Of a stretch of DNA of 64,000 nucleotides, positions 26,098 through 36,901 are shown one piece after another. The position numbers and the translations under genes are program-made. Under the pieces are notes generated by a model. It ran no database searches. It was not told the DNA's origin and saw only the letters and a list, made by a program, of their open reading frames with translations. The DNA lies in NCBI GenBank assembly GCA_001598975.1, contig BBXU01000073.1, forward strand, positions 1-64,000. The letters are read 5' to 3'. The first letter of the stretch is position 1. Each line of letters begins with the position of its first letter. The DNA is from Parachlorella kessleri (taxonomy: Eukaryota; Chlorophyta; Trebouxiophyceae; Chlorellales; Chlorellaceae).

Positions 26098-27302
26098 CTA
26101 GAAGATCATGTCCAACAAGCAGCAGCAGCACAGCGCCGCTAAGCTGCAGGGCAGCACAAGACCACCAGCGCTCTTCAGCACCGAGCAGAAACGACGGGCA
26201 CACATGTCCTAAGCGCCAGGCCACAACAGGCCTGAGGCTGATGGCAGTAAAGCATACTGCAAGGCAAACCGCAATCGGCCAAATGATGGACTGCAACAGG
26301 GCGGCGAAGCCCCCAAGACACCCTGTAGCTGGGAGAACGCTTGCCCGGGGGACACGTGTAGCCCACACAAGCAGTCAACAGTGCCTAGGCTGCCTGCCCA
26401 CCCAGCGCCGCTCACCAGGCTGTGCAGCAGTCATCTGCGCCTGGTCGGTTGGGCTGCTGCTGCTGCACATAGATCGTCTGAGGCTGGCCGCCACCACCAT
26501 ACATGGGGGGAGGCGCACCTGGGTACCCTGCACTCGCACTCGGGGGATCATGGACAACTCTAACATGCTGCCGGCGCTAGCGCTGAACCAAAAGCTAAGA
26601 ATGCCACCGCATAAGCAACTCCAACATAGGTGTATGTGACACAACCCAGGAAACCCAGACGTGAGTGTGGGACATAGGGAGCAAGCAGCATGCAAGCTGT
26701 CAGGCTCACCGGGGGGCGGGCCATACTGCTGGGGATACCCTGGGGGGCCCGCTCCAGGATACCCTACACAAGCAGCGGGGGAACGAGAAATGATGCGCAG
26801 AATATGAAACACTCCTCCACAGTAGTCAAGATGCACGCATGCAGGCATTGCAGGCTCGGGCGACACAGGACGCCACCAGCCCCAGTGCTTAGGGTTGTCC
26901 CAAAGCACAGGCGGCAGGCTTTGCAGGTACTGCATTCTGTACAGCTCTAAATTGACTGTGCAGGATACCTGGAGGGGGCGGCGGCGGATACCCAGATGGC
27001 GGCGGGGGATACTGGTCATATCCGTTCCCTGGTGGGCCATAAGCCATGGGCGGAGGGTAGCCTGGGGGAGGATAGCCTGCAGCAGCTAGCAAGCACTGTC
27101 TCCCAAAGGCACGCTTGTGCGCTGCCGTTACACGGCTCGTCTGCCACCAGCAAACGCTGGAGCTGCGCCAGAAGCTGCAGAACACTCGACGCGTGATTGC
27201 TTGCAGCTCTCCCCGCGGCCTGGGGCACGCCGGAGCTCTTGCTCCAGTCCAAGATCGTGGGCGAATTCGCGCACCTGGGACAGTTCCCTTTTCGCCTGAC
27301 AT
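26098..27302 (-). CDS. CYSTM (cysteine-rich transmembrane module) protein
   Basis: Five exons (27302-27275, 27076-26969, 26763-26710, 26527-26416, 26143-26098) join in phase to a protein of about 115 residues. It starts MSGEKGTVPGYPPPGYPP and is dominated by GYPPP/GYPG repeats. It ends with QPNRPGADDCCTACLAALC and then a run of Cys and Leu to the terminus DMIF. This is the standard CYSTM layout: a Pro/Tyr/Gly-rich cytosolic arm and a short C-terminal Cys-rich membrane segment. CYSTM proteins are small stress-related tail-anchored proteins of plants, fungi and animals. All introns are GT-AG. The first exon encodes only nine residues plus one base, and phase supports it. Confidence 0.88.
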
Positions 27303-27601
27303 GGTGCTGTCAAGCCCTCGTAACCTCCTTCAAGCACTTATGCCGATCCAAGCCTCTGCTGCACTGCGCCAGCGAACATCCAGTATCGTCCCTGAAGAAG
27401 CATATACAGCAATCAGTACGTCAACTTGCATGCACGGGCGGGCGGGATGCACTGCATGGTATGCCAGCTCTCCATTGAACTTGCGCCTCATATAACATAG
27501 CGGCATTGCCTACTGCCGAGCAATCCCCACTTCAGTCTAGTTATCAAGGCAAGCTGCAGCATAAGCTGCACGGCCAAAGTTGTAGTCTTTGCAACCTCAC
27601 C
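27303..27601. promoter_or_regulatory. Divergent promoter, CYSTM gene and DUF3067 gene
   Basis: 299 bases between two opposed start codons. No obvious TATA box or repeat is seen. Confidence 0.5.
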
Positions 27602-29891
27602 ATGGAAGGTGTTTGGGCAGGCAGGCCGCAGCAGGCCACTCACCCTGCTCTGTTCACGTGTCCAAGGTTGACGAATACCAGCTTGTCAAGGCCTGGCCCC
27701 TGGCGGCGTCTACCACCGCCGGGGACGCAATCTGCTGGGAGGCCCCGTGTGCAAGCTGCAGGGCTGGGGGATTCATTTAGAGACCTCTTCGATTTCGAGA
27801 AGTAAGTTGAAGGAGCAATTAGAGAGGGGGTTTCACCGAGAGGCAGTCTTGGTAGCTCGTCCTGCATGCTCAGCAGAAAGTGGGGGGCGCAACAGCTGGC
27901 TTGTGTATTAGCAGGTGGGCGCCCCGAAGCTCGCGTACCTGGAGGCTTGGCCAGCAGCCAAGTCGCCCTTCCAGAGGTGAGCAACATTATACCTACAGGC
28001 AGAGGAGAGTTTAGGAGAGTTGAGGCTTGGATCCCCGGCCTGATAAGAGTTGTTGCCTTCCATAGAGCCTGCCGTCGGACAGGGCATTCTGCTTGAGGTG
28101 GCTCACTGAGCTTGTTATGTCGACCAGACTTTGCGTGTCAGCTTCAATGACATCCTAATACATAATATGCATGCATAAACAAGTGGCACACCTTTTGCTG
28201 TGCTGGTGTGTAACTACAACCTTGCCGCGGCGACGCAGAAGGCGAGCTGAGTGAGTCTGCCATCGAAGTCCTGAACCAGCGCCTGGCAGATGCCCGGAGA
28301 GACGATACCAGCTCAGATGCCCTGGCAACAGATGCTGCAGCAGCTGACTTTGGGACAGCCAGAAGCGGCAGTGGCGATGGCCCGCTCAATCGCAGCAGTG
28401 CACAGGAGGACCAGCGGCTGCAGCAGGACGGGGGGCAGGAAGCAGGCAGTGGCAATCCTTTCACGCAGTCGACCGATGACGACTTTGCAGATGCCCTGAA
28501 TCGGCGGATAGAGCAGGTGGCAGGCAGCTTGGCCAGTGATGACGAAGAGGACATGGGGGTTTTGACAGGTCAGTGGAGTGCTCACCCATGTGGGCCTGGC
28601 TTCCTGCCCCATGCAGCCTGGATAGTTAGGGCACTCCAAGGTGATGCTGCTGATGTGTTCTGGGGCGTGTGCTGGAGGCTGCCTGTTGGGTTTCACCCCA
28701 TGCAATACTACCCAGCTGTTCTCGTTGATGGTGTCATACATGAAAATACAAAGCCGCCTAGCCATGAGTCCACAGCAGCCTGCAAGTAAGCTCTATCTCG
28801 GTTAAGTGTCTGAGTCACTTGAACTCTTGGCTAAGGGCGTGCAACGGTAGGTGGGTCAGGGTTGAAGCATGACTGAGGTGAATGCGAGTTGAAACCTGGT
28901 TGAAGACTCCAAGCTGGTTGTTGCATCTCCTGTAATCCTGCTGCGCTAGGCTTGATTGCGCACTGTGAAAGCAGCAGACCAGCAACAGCGGTGGGCAGCA
29001 GTTGTGCCCTGTGTGGCCCCTATGCTTCACTCAGGGTGTTGTTATTGCCTCTTTTTTATTCACCTCTTTACGCTTCGGTGAAAAGGCTGACATTGATCAT
29101 GGTTTGCAGGCCCTCTTCTCCGTGAGCTAGTAGTAGCAAAGTATGGCAAGGCTCATGATTTCAGCTTCGTGCGGCGGGACCTGCCCCTAGGCAAGACCCT
29201 GGTCGCGCTGAACATCATGTTCCCACACCTAGGTGAGTTGGAGGGCCACAGTGAGGTAACCCACACCAGGGACACGGGTTTCTGGCCCAGGGCAGCTTGT
29301 GGTGGCTCGCCGCAAACAAGAAGTTGGCATTGATAGGGGCCATGTTGTTTGCTAGTGGCGGCTGGTAATGCAAACCAGGATGTAAATCTGTGGATGATAG
29401 TAATGGAGGCCAGGTATTGTGCCTGGTGGGCTTGTTGCTATGTAAAAGATTGGAGGTTGGGCTCTCCATGCTGTTCAGTGCTTACATGGCTAACTCCCAG
29501 GAATTGCAGGCCAGAAGAGCTTCCCACTTCAGGAGAGCGAATATGATGACAAACTTGATGGGATCGCTATGTACCTCCGGTAAGGCACCGTATAGATCTA
29601 CTTTGCACCTGCCAGCCAGCAGCTGCATGGAATGGCACCGCCAACCCTGCCGGGTGTTGGTATCGCATGTACAGCGAATTGTTAGGCGCTCCACCTCCTC
29701 AGGGTTGACATGCAGCAACCGAGTCCCTCTGTTGCAGGGCATGGGGGCAAGATGGGAAAGTGGTGGCCTTCCTAAAGGAGCCAGCCAGGCCCCGCAGCGG
29801 CCTCCCAGCACGACCTGTGGTTGGCACGGCCATCAGCATACAGCTGGACCTTGATAAACCCACCATAGACGAGTGGTTTCCGCAGCGGTAG
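27602..29891 (+). CDS. Chloroplast DUF3067-family protein
   Basis: Six exons (27602-27801, 27915-27976, 28239-28568, 29110-29232, 29510-29579, 29738-29891) give 312 residues in phase. The first 60 or so are basic and Ser/Pro/Arg-rich, like a chloroplast transit peptide. After FRDLFDFEKWAPRSSRTWRL and a long acidic linker comes the DUF3067 core: LTGPLLRELVVAKYGKAHDF, ALNIMFPHLGQKSFPL, EYDDKLDGIAMYLRAWGQ and AISIQLDLDKPTIDEWFP. In cyanobacteria the same domain forms the whole small protein; its function is not known. The linker between the transit peptide and the core is specific to this protein. The stop TAG directly follows WFPQR and overlaps a possible GT donor, which I read as coding. Confidence 0.85.
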
Positions 29892-30923
29892 CTCCCTGCA
29901 GGCTGCTTGTGCTGGCGTGGGCTAGGATGGGTCGCTGTCATAGTTGCAAACAGAGGCAGTGGAATGATCCGCAAGCAGGCTGGCCTTCTGACCCTGAAAA
30001 TCTGTTGACATCTACTAAACATGTACCCAGGACGGCTTAATTTGTGGTCGGTCAGGCACCCAAGCTCGCGGCTTGCACACAGACATGGATGGCTTCAAGT
30101 ATGTTCGCATGCCAGCAAGTCCCGACCTTGTTAGTGTTGAGGCTGGGAGGCAATGCGAAGAGAGGAGATGTGGGGGTGAGCTGCACTGACAGGGCTAGAT
30201 GCAGTTACACACTGGAGCTTGCCTGAGTTTTAATCCAGTAGGTTTTGTGGACAGTGCTAGCAGGCCACTGCGTGCGCAAGGCAGCAGTCCGTCAAGTGGC
30301 ATGGGAGCAGGTGCCCTCTCTCAACTACTGGGCGGCCAGCATGAACCCCAGCTCTTGCTTCAGGTCGCCGCTGCCGCCTGCCAACTTCTGGCAACGCTTC
30401 CAACCGCCAGAGAATTATATTGTTAGGCAGAGCACAGACGTGCAGCTGCCCTAGCAAGTTCCAAGTCCAGGCTGTACCATACCATCGGCTGCGTAGGCTT
30501 CGTGTACGCCCTCGCCTGCGCTCCTCACCTTGGCATGTAGTGTTCCACACAACGGCCGTACTGGCTACCCACCCACCTTGCAGCCGCTGCACCAACTGTT
30601 ATCAGCTCAAACTTCCACACCTGCCAGCGAACGAGAGCAGGAGCGCCAAAGTGTAAGAAACTTCTTCATGCTGGGCAAGCCTGGTGTCAGTGCTCAGGCC
30701 ATGGAGGGCAAGGACCCCGTGGCAGCAGGCTCCCCGTTCTCCATCCAAAGCGATGCAACAGCCTCGCCATGCTTCCGGTGCAAAAACCACTTTCAAACGT
30801 AGACAACCAGTTTAGGGCGTCAAACCCTATCCGCAGGCGGGAAGATGGGGGTGAGCCGAGATTTGGTAACTCAAGCATGTCTAGCAGCCCAGCACATCGC
30901 TCTCCAAGCAAGTCTTTCTGCAC
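29892..30923. other. Intergenic region between DUF3067 gene and psaF
   Basis: Contains a minus-strand copy of the dispersed repeat at 30129-30243. A plus-strand open frame at 30245-30454 (ending NFWQRFQPPENYIVRQST) looks faintly protein-like but has no family match and was not called. The final part is the psaF promoter. Confidence 0.5.
30129..30243 (-). repeat. Dispersed 120-bp repeat copy
   Basis: On the minus strand it reads CCTACTGGATTAAAACTCAG, CTGCATCTAGCCCTGTCAGT and a TTCGCATTGCCTCCCAGCC end. Order and spacing match the consensus. Confidence 0.75.
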
Positions 30924-32701
30924 CATGGCGTTTGCGATGAAGTCTCAGGTGCGCAGTTGCTTTAGGGAGTGGCAGCGGCGTGCCCCTGGTGGTCCTACCC
31001 GAAATCCTAACACATGGTCCTGACCCAAGCTTGAAGATGGTTGCATGTTCTTCTGCAGGTCAGCGTGCAGAAGGCTTCCTTCGCGAAGCCGGCCCTCAAG
31101 GCCTCCTGCTCCAAGCGGGTGGCAGTGGCTCGCCCCGTGAGCTGCTCTGCTCAGAATGAGAAGGCCACCGCCGTGGCTGCCGCCGCTCTGGCCGTTGCCC
31201 TTGGCTTTGGCCAGGTTGACGCTGCCTATGCCGACGTTGCAGGCCTGACCCCATGCGCGGAGAGCAAGGTCGGTCGAGGGGCAGGCAGCCAGTGATCACG
31301 AGCTTGGACAGCCAAAGGAGCAGTCTTGGATCCTGTGGAGCCGCAGGAGCGGGATGGAAAGTTTGCAAGGATGCAGTGCGACAGTGTCAAAGCAAAGCTA
31401 GCATGAACTCGTCTTGCGGTTGCACATCCCTGGGTTGGTGCTGGTTGCAGGCCTTCGCCAAGCGCGAGAAGAATGAGGTCAAGCTGCTGACAAAGCGCTT
31501 GAAGCAGGTGACTGCTGGCAGTGTCAGCTAGTTCGGCAGAGTAGGGCAGTGCGGGGGCTAGGTAACCTGAGGCTGGCGCAGTGGTGGTGGCAGTGGCGGC
31601 CTCACACCCGCCTGCAGCAACCAGCTGTGAGTACTGCTAAAGGTTAAGCTCCACAGTTGGTGGAGGCAGTAGGTTATCCTACAATCTCAGTTCTGTATTC
31701 TTGCAGTATGAGGCCGACTCTGCGCCCGCCCTGGCCCTCCAAGCCACCATTGACAAGACCCATGCCCGCTTTGAGAAGTACGCCAAGCAGGGCCTGCTGT
31801 GCGGCACTGACGGCCTGCCCCACCTCATTGCGGACCCCGGCCTTGCGCTCCGCTACGGCCATGGTGGCGATGTTTTCGTGAGTGGCGCTGTTGCTGGTTT
31901 GCGTGGGATGCCGTGCGTTACAACTTGAGGTGCGCTGCCCAAGTCTAGCAGCAGTGCAATGCTCTGAGGGGGAAACCACACATGCAAATGAGAGCACTGC
32001 CGTCCTGCAGAGCACCTGCAGGATTACCATTGGGTTTGGGTCATTGCAGACTTCAAGAACCGAAGTGACCAGCCGAGTTAGCTACAAAGCCGTGTTGCGC
32101 CTTAATACCGGACATGCGTTGTTATTGTGCAGTACTCCACCATCACCTTCCTGTACTTTGCGCCTTAAACCTGACATGTGATTTTGTCGTGCCTGCAGTA
32201 CCCCACCATCGCCTTCCTGTACTTTGCTGGCTGGCTGGGCTGGTCCGGCAGCAAGTACCTGCAGGCAGTGAAGCAGGATCCCAAGCCCATTGAGAAGGAG
32301 ATCATCATTGACGTGCCCCTTGTGAGTTTCTTGCAATAACATGGTGTCTTGGGTTGCCAGTCAGCCCTGCGCCTTGCGTGCATTTTAATTATGGAGATTT
32401 TTGTGGGGTATCTTCGCCGTGATATGCTAAGCACAGTATTGCGGTCTGTCTGGTGACGCGTGCTTCAAGTGGTGTGATGAAGATCCACCGCAGGTCACAT
32501 GTTTGTGCTCTCCTCAGCAATGAGCAACTGTGGTCACCCTTCCTCGTGCGCGGCACTGCAGCCATCACTGCTGCTTGGGCTTCTGTGCAGGCCTGGAAGC
32601 TGATTGGCGACGGTGCTGTGTGGCCCCTGCGGGCTGTGGCTGACCTGAGGAGCGGCGACCTGCTGGAGAAGGACTCCAACATCACTGTGTCTCCCCGATA
32701 A
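30924..32701 (+). CDS. PSAF: Photosystem I reaction centre subunit III (PsaF)
   Basis: Six exons give about 231 residues. The transit peptide (MAFAMKSQ, then a Lys/Ser/Ala-rich stretch to SCSAQNEK) leads into a hydrophobic thylakoid signal ([20 protein letters not shown]). The mature protein starts near [20 protein letters not shown]. Its lysine-rich lumenal helix is the docking site for plastocyanin or cytochrome c6. [22 protein letters not shown] and a membrane helix ([11 protein letters not shown]) follow, and the C-terminus is NITVSPR. All are hallmarks of algal PsaF. The exon beginning [11 protein letters not shown] starts at 32199; an imperfect tandem duplicate of its 3' splice site lies just upstream. 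A TGTAA at 33101 may end the transcript. Confidence 0.96.
32095..32220 (+). repeat. Tandem duplication across a psaF 3' splice site
   Basis: Two adjacent imperfect copies of about 63 bp, each running from TTGCGCCTTAA through a pyrimidine-poor tract and CAG to the exon start TACYCCACCATCRCCTTCCT. The downstream copy carries the real acceptor (exon at 32199). The upstream copy gives a decoy exon at 32133 whose frame stops at TAA, 32166-32168. Confidence 0.9.
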
Positions 32702-33100
32702 GCGGGCGGCACACCTGGCCGAGCGACGGTGGCTGCAGCAGCCAACTGCAACACAGGCAGTCGGTGATGCCAGCTGCTATGGTGGGCAGGGGCGAGGCAT
32801 GAGCGCAGTCCATCAGCATGTGTAGCAGCTGGGGGTAGCAGCTTGCTGTTGCTGTGTATCTATCTACTAGGGTGCGTGCTGTCGTGTTAGGATGATGCCA
32901 GGGGGAGTCGCGGCATCTGTGGCAGCAGCAATTGGTGTGTAGGGGCCGCCAGGCTGGGTGGAATCCCAGCTGGCCGGCTGCGATTTTGTAGCTGGATCCT
33001 GCAGCATTTATGATACTGCAGCAGGACCATTGGCAGGCTAGCTTGTGCACGTTTGCTATAACGAGAAGATTACTTAAGTCCAGGTACTGTTCCTGAGTGG

Positions 33101-33105
33101 TGTAA
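33101..33105 (+). terminator. Possible psaF TGTAA polyadenylation signal
   Basis: TGTAA, the green-algal polyadenylation signal, 400 bases after the psaF stop. It is the first clear one on the sense strand in that flank. Confidence 0.4.
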
Positions 33106-33273
33106 CAATTGAAGCAGTTCCGGCAACCTGGTATCATTCTCATGTGCGCTCAACAGGCAGTTGCTGACAGTGTGCGCTTTGTGAGGCTGCTCGCACCTGA
33201 ACGCTTGGCAATGGTTAGCAGAAAGCATACCTTGCATCCAACATCCAGCCCCGATAACTTACATGTACCTGTC

Positions 33274-33390
33274 AGGGGAGAGATCTACTGGATCAGAACT
33301 CGGCAAGATTCGGGCACATGCCGCATCCAGCCCTGTCAGTCCAGCTCATCTCTCACTCCGTGCTCAGACTACTTGCCACCCTTACCAATT
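33274..33390 (+). repeat. Dispersed 120-bp repeat copy
   Basis: GGGGAGAGATCTACTGGATC, then CGCATCCAGCCCTGTCAGTC and ACTACTTGCCACCCTTACCA. It is near full length. Confidence 0.85.
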
Positions 33391-33589
33391 GCATGTACCT
33401 GTCAGCAACAGAATGGTATTGCATTGTCTGTTAGTTTGTTGCCTCCTAACAGATGTGGAATGCCTGGAGTCCACCGTAAAAATGCTCACGCCCAATGTAT
33501 TTCGACCTGGTCTACTTGTCATACCGCAAACCATACCATGTGGGCTTAGACACTCAGCCGATCCTTCAAAGCGTACCTTGACTCCAGCA

Positions 33590-33660
33590 CAGTGCACAGC
33601 ATACCCTGTCTGTTCGCCCCCCAGTGTCCTCTGTCCCCACTCCCTGCCACCCTTACTCTC
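33590..33660 (+). repeat. Dispersed repeat, divergent 3' part
   Basis: CATACCCTGTCTGTTCGCC followed by CCCACTCCCTGCCACCCTTA resembles the 3' half of the family. Confidence 0.55.
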
Positions 33661-33780
33661 AAAGGATGTGATGGCTTAGACGTTCTGCTAACATTCCCAG
33701 AAACCTTTGCACGCCACCCTGTCAGCCAAGTAGATTGACCAAGAGCTGCATCTCCTCTTCCAGTGGCCTTCGCTTATCTT

Positions 33781-33906
33781 GGGGAGACAACTACTGGCTC
33801 AGAAGTCAGAACTCAAGCAAGACTCAGGCGCACTCTGCATCCCGTCCTGTACGTCCAGCTCAACTCTTACACCCTGTTCGCACTACCTGCCACCCAAGCT
33901 AATAAC
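33781..33906 (+). repeat. Dispersed 120-bp repeat, near full-length copy
   Basis: GGGGAGACAACTACTGGCTC, AAGCAAGACTCAGGCGCA, CTGTTCGCACTACCTGCCAC and CAAGCTAATAA match the consensus from end to end. Confidence 0.88.
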
Positions 33907-34434
33907 CAAGAACTACCCCAGGCTTGCCGCTAGGTATGCAGCCTTTCCAAATAGAAGCTTTCTCCATGGTGCGCACCATGCCATTAAAATGATAAGGCAA
34001 GGCATCTTCACTGATGTACCAACGTCGGACATTAGTATTTATTACGCTCTCGGGCCAACTGTGCAGTCTGAAGACTGGAAGTCGCTGTTCAACCATTCCA
34101 TTTTGCAGAAGATGCTACCGAGAAGGAGAACCGGGAACAGACCCTAGGGCTGTCCTGCATTTAGGTTTGGCTTCTGACTGACTGAGAGGGGTTACAGGGG
34201 CCCTCAGGAGGTTTGGTGTCTCTAGCGCTCGGTGTTGGGCGCAGCCGCGGTCGGCAAAGCACACAGAACACGTCCGTCGTTGGAGCTTCTGTGACGAGTA
34301 GTCTCGGATGCACTCTTTCAAACGCCCCTACGACGGTTGCCCTGATCTGATATCTATACCTTAGATAGCTCCGCGTCACATGGTGTCACGGCAACATATT
34401 TCGCCGTAGTAGCTTGTGCTGCCCCACTTGTCCA

Positions 34435-36901
34435 ATGCGTACAGTCCTTGCAGGACCACGCCCAGCTTATTGGGTTTTGCGACACCCTATCATTTGCGGC
34501 CAGGTGAGGCTCGGTGCTGGATCGCCCAGGGGAACGCCTGGCTGTCAGGAGCCTTGTGTTCACCTGTGGTGCCCTGCTGCACCATTCACCCCAGCCCTCC
34601 GCAGTGCCCCGGGTCCCACGATAAGCTGATCTCATCAAGCTTCTCTTTTGCAGCTCCCTTTGAAGCCCAAACCACACAAACCAAGGCTAGCAAGCCTTCT
34701 GGGAGCCCTAGTGCAAGGCGAGGTGCACATTGACAAGCATACCGAGAGGAAGCTCCGGGAGCTGGTGAGCTATCCTGTAACTGATGCCTTGTTGTAATAC
34801 AGTCCGTAGCCAAATAGCTTACCAGCTAAAGACCACTTACTCTTGCAGTTGGGCGACTCGCGGCCCAAAGCACGCGGCAGTGCCGGGCACAAAGTCAAAG
34901 AAGCTGAGGTTGAGGTACGTGGCGGGATTATCAAGCCGACACTGGAATGATAAACAGAAGCAGGTGGCTGCCAGCATTGTCCTCACTTCACTGCCCCGGA
35001 CAAGGCTTCATGACTGCGACAGTAGATTCCTAACCTTGTCATGCTCTTGGGCAGTCTTACTGACTGCTATCACTCGCTACATGCGCCACAGGCACTTGGT
35101 TTGCTCATCAATGGTGTGCGGCACGCCACCAGCGGCAGCGAAGTCTCGCTCTGGCTGCGCACCGGCATGCGGGAGGGGCTGGCAGGGCCCAAGCTGGTGT
35201 CAGCAGCCCTGGACAGGCTGAAGGACTTGCAGCAGCGCCGTCCGGGCAAGCAGCAAGGCGGCACCGGCAGCACCAGGGGCCGCAAGGAGGCTGAGCCATC
35301 CCTGATGGCTGCCTGCGAGCTGGCAATGCAGCAGGGCATAGCATGCCTGCAGCAGGCTGACTTGTGGCTCCTTGTGAGCATGGCACGCACGTCGTACTGG
35401 CTATACTATACCGTGCCCTCAGCGCAGCAGGCGGCAATAACTGAGGCCTTTCTGCGGCTGCTGGCAGCTTCAGAGATCTCCAGCAGGCAGCAGGGAGCCT
35501 CCGTCAAGGTAGAAAGCCCAGTTCAGGCTCAGCCTGCTTTGGCCACAGAACACCACGGCAGTGAGGACAGCAGCGGGGCCAGCATCGTCAATGGCGGCAG
35601 CAGCAGCAGCAAAAGCAGGAGCAACGGCAGCATCAGCAGCAACAAAAACAGCAGCAGTAACGGCAGTGTGAGCAGAAGCAGTGCTTGCAGCAGCAGCAGC
35701 AGGCAGGGTGAGGCAGAGCAGTTCATATGGGCTACTTTCAGCTGTGCCAACTGGCACATGACGTCGGCACAGCGCACAGCTCTCCTGCACCACGTGCAGA
35801 GGCACCCGTCCGACTCCCCACAGCATGCCTCCAACCTGCTGGTTGCGCTTGTGAGGTTGGAAAGTTTTGAGGGGCCAGCAGCAGTGGCCCCATTCCTGGT
35901 GGATGGCACCCTGGCTGGCATCATTGACAGGCTTATGGTCCATGTGGGAGAGATGGACGCGCAGCAATGCCAGAACTCCTTGCTCAGGTGCGAACTTGCT
36001 GGCTTCTTTTGCAGCATGCTTCTTGTATAGCCTGTAGCCAAGCTTTTGTAGTAGCGTCCACAGGGTCAAGGGACAGTGGAACGCTTGCCTGACTCTGGTT
36101 GTCCCGGGGCTGAATTGGGGACTGCGGCATTTGGGTTGGTTACAATCAACCATGTTTGGCGGGTCACTTGGTAAGACAGACACCGCCTGACATCTGCCTG
36201 CATCGCCTTTCCTCACTCCTCCACCAGTCTCTCCCATCCCTACTCCTGTATGCGCTCTGCACACTCTCACCTCAGGCTGCCTGCCCTGCTGCAGCATTGC
36301 CACACTGAGTTACCCTCTGAAGCCAGGCCAGCTGGCAGTCCTGCTGGAGCACCTGCTAGCCGTGATACAGGCCAGCACTCGGCCGGCAGACGTGATTGCC
36401 AAAACCTTCAAGGGCCTGGCCTTGCTCCATCACGCCAACCCTGGGGGTTATAACCGCCTCCTGCAACTGCCGGCAGTGCGTGGGCTGAGTGAGCATTTTT
36501 TGGGGCTGGCTGAAGACCCGGCCCACAGGGGCGAGTGGCTGGGGGAGTTTGACTGCATGCTGCGGGCCTGCGCCGAGATGAGGTACAACCCACAAGTGGG
36601 CGAGGGAGGCCAGCGGCTGTTGGATGTGATGCTCTCTCAGCTGCCAGAGCTGGCGCCGCAGCTGTCGCCCTTCGATGCCACGCATGCCTTGCTGGGAGTG
36701 GGGGCCTACTATGGGGTGCCCGTGAGGGGTGAGCTGGCACAGCCGCTGCTGCCGCACCGAGACCACCTAGCTGGAATGGCCCTGCGGGCACAGGAGAAGC
36801 TACCAATGTTTGTGGCCAAGGGCAAAAACACATGGGATGTGTGCACGGAGCAGCATGTGAAGGATGTGGTGGGTGCCTTTGCTGCCTTGAGCAAGGAGTA
36901 G
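34435..36901 (+). CDS. Alpha-helical protein of unknown function, probably organelle-targeted
   Basis: Five exons (34435-34503, 34654-34764, 34849-34914, 35092-35987, 36295-36901) give 582 residues in phase. The start MRTVLAGPRPAYWVLRHPII is basic, hydrophobic and free of acidic residues, like a mitochondrial or chloroplast targeting peptide. The rest is mostly helical with repeat-like blocks (LLHHVQRHPSDSPQHASNLL, LEHLLAVIQASTRPADVIAK, RLLDVMLSQLPELAPQL). Around residues 220-250 there is a Ser/Asn/Lys low-complexity run. The style recalls the helical-repeat organelle RNA factors (OPR or FASTK-like) that are abundant in green algae, but I see no diagnostic OPR motif or RAP domain. Treat that link as a guess. 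Confidence 0.65.

Larger units (their letters stand above)
32702..34434. other. Intergenic region with a cluster of three repeat copies
   Basis: After the presumed psaF 3' UTR the stretch carries three same-orientation copies of the dispersed repeat within 640 bases. No exon was recognised. The final 300 bases are the upstream region of the next gene. Confidence 0.6.

Noticed and set aside
27915..27976. Reading this exon as VGAPKLAYLEAWPAAKSPFQ
   Set aside because: Attractive by eye, but the upstream donor phase and the downstream acceptor phase both require the frame WAPRSSRTWRLGQQPSRPSR.
28144..28554. 136-codon minus-strand Ser-rich frame
   Set aside because: Antisense shadow of the acidic linker exon of the DUF3067 gene, which closes in phase with its neighbours.
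30245..30454. Open frame ending NFWQRFQPPENYIVRQST upstream of psaF
   Set aside because: Looks mildly protein-like, but no neighbouring exon, start or family could be found, and it abuts a repeat copy.
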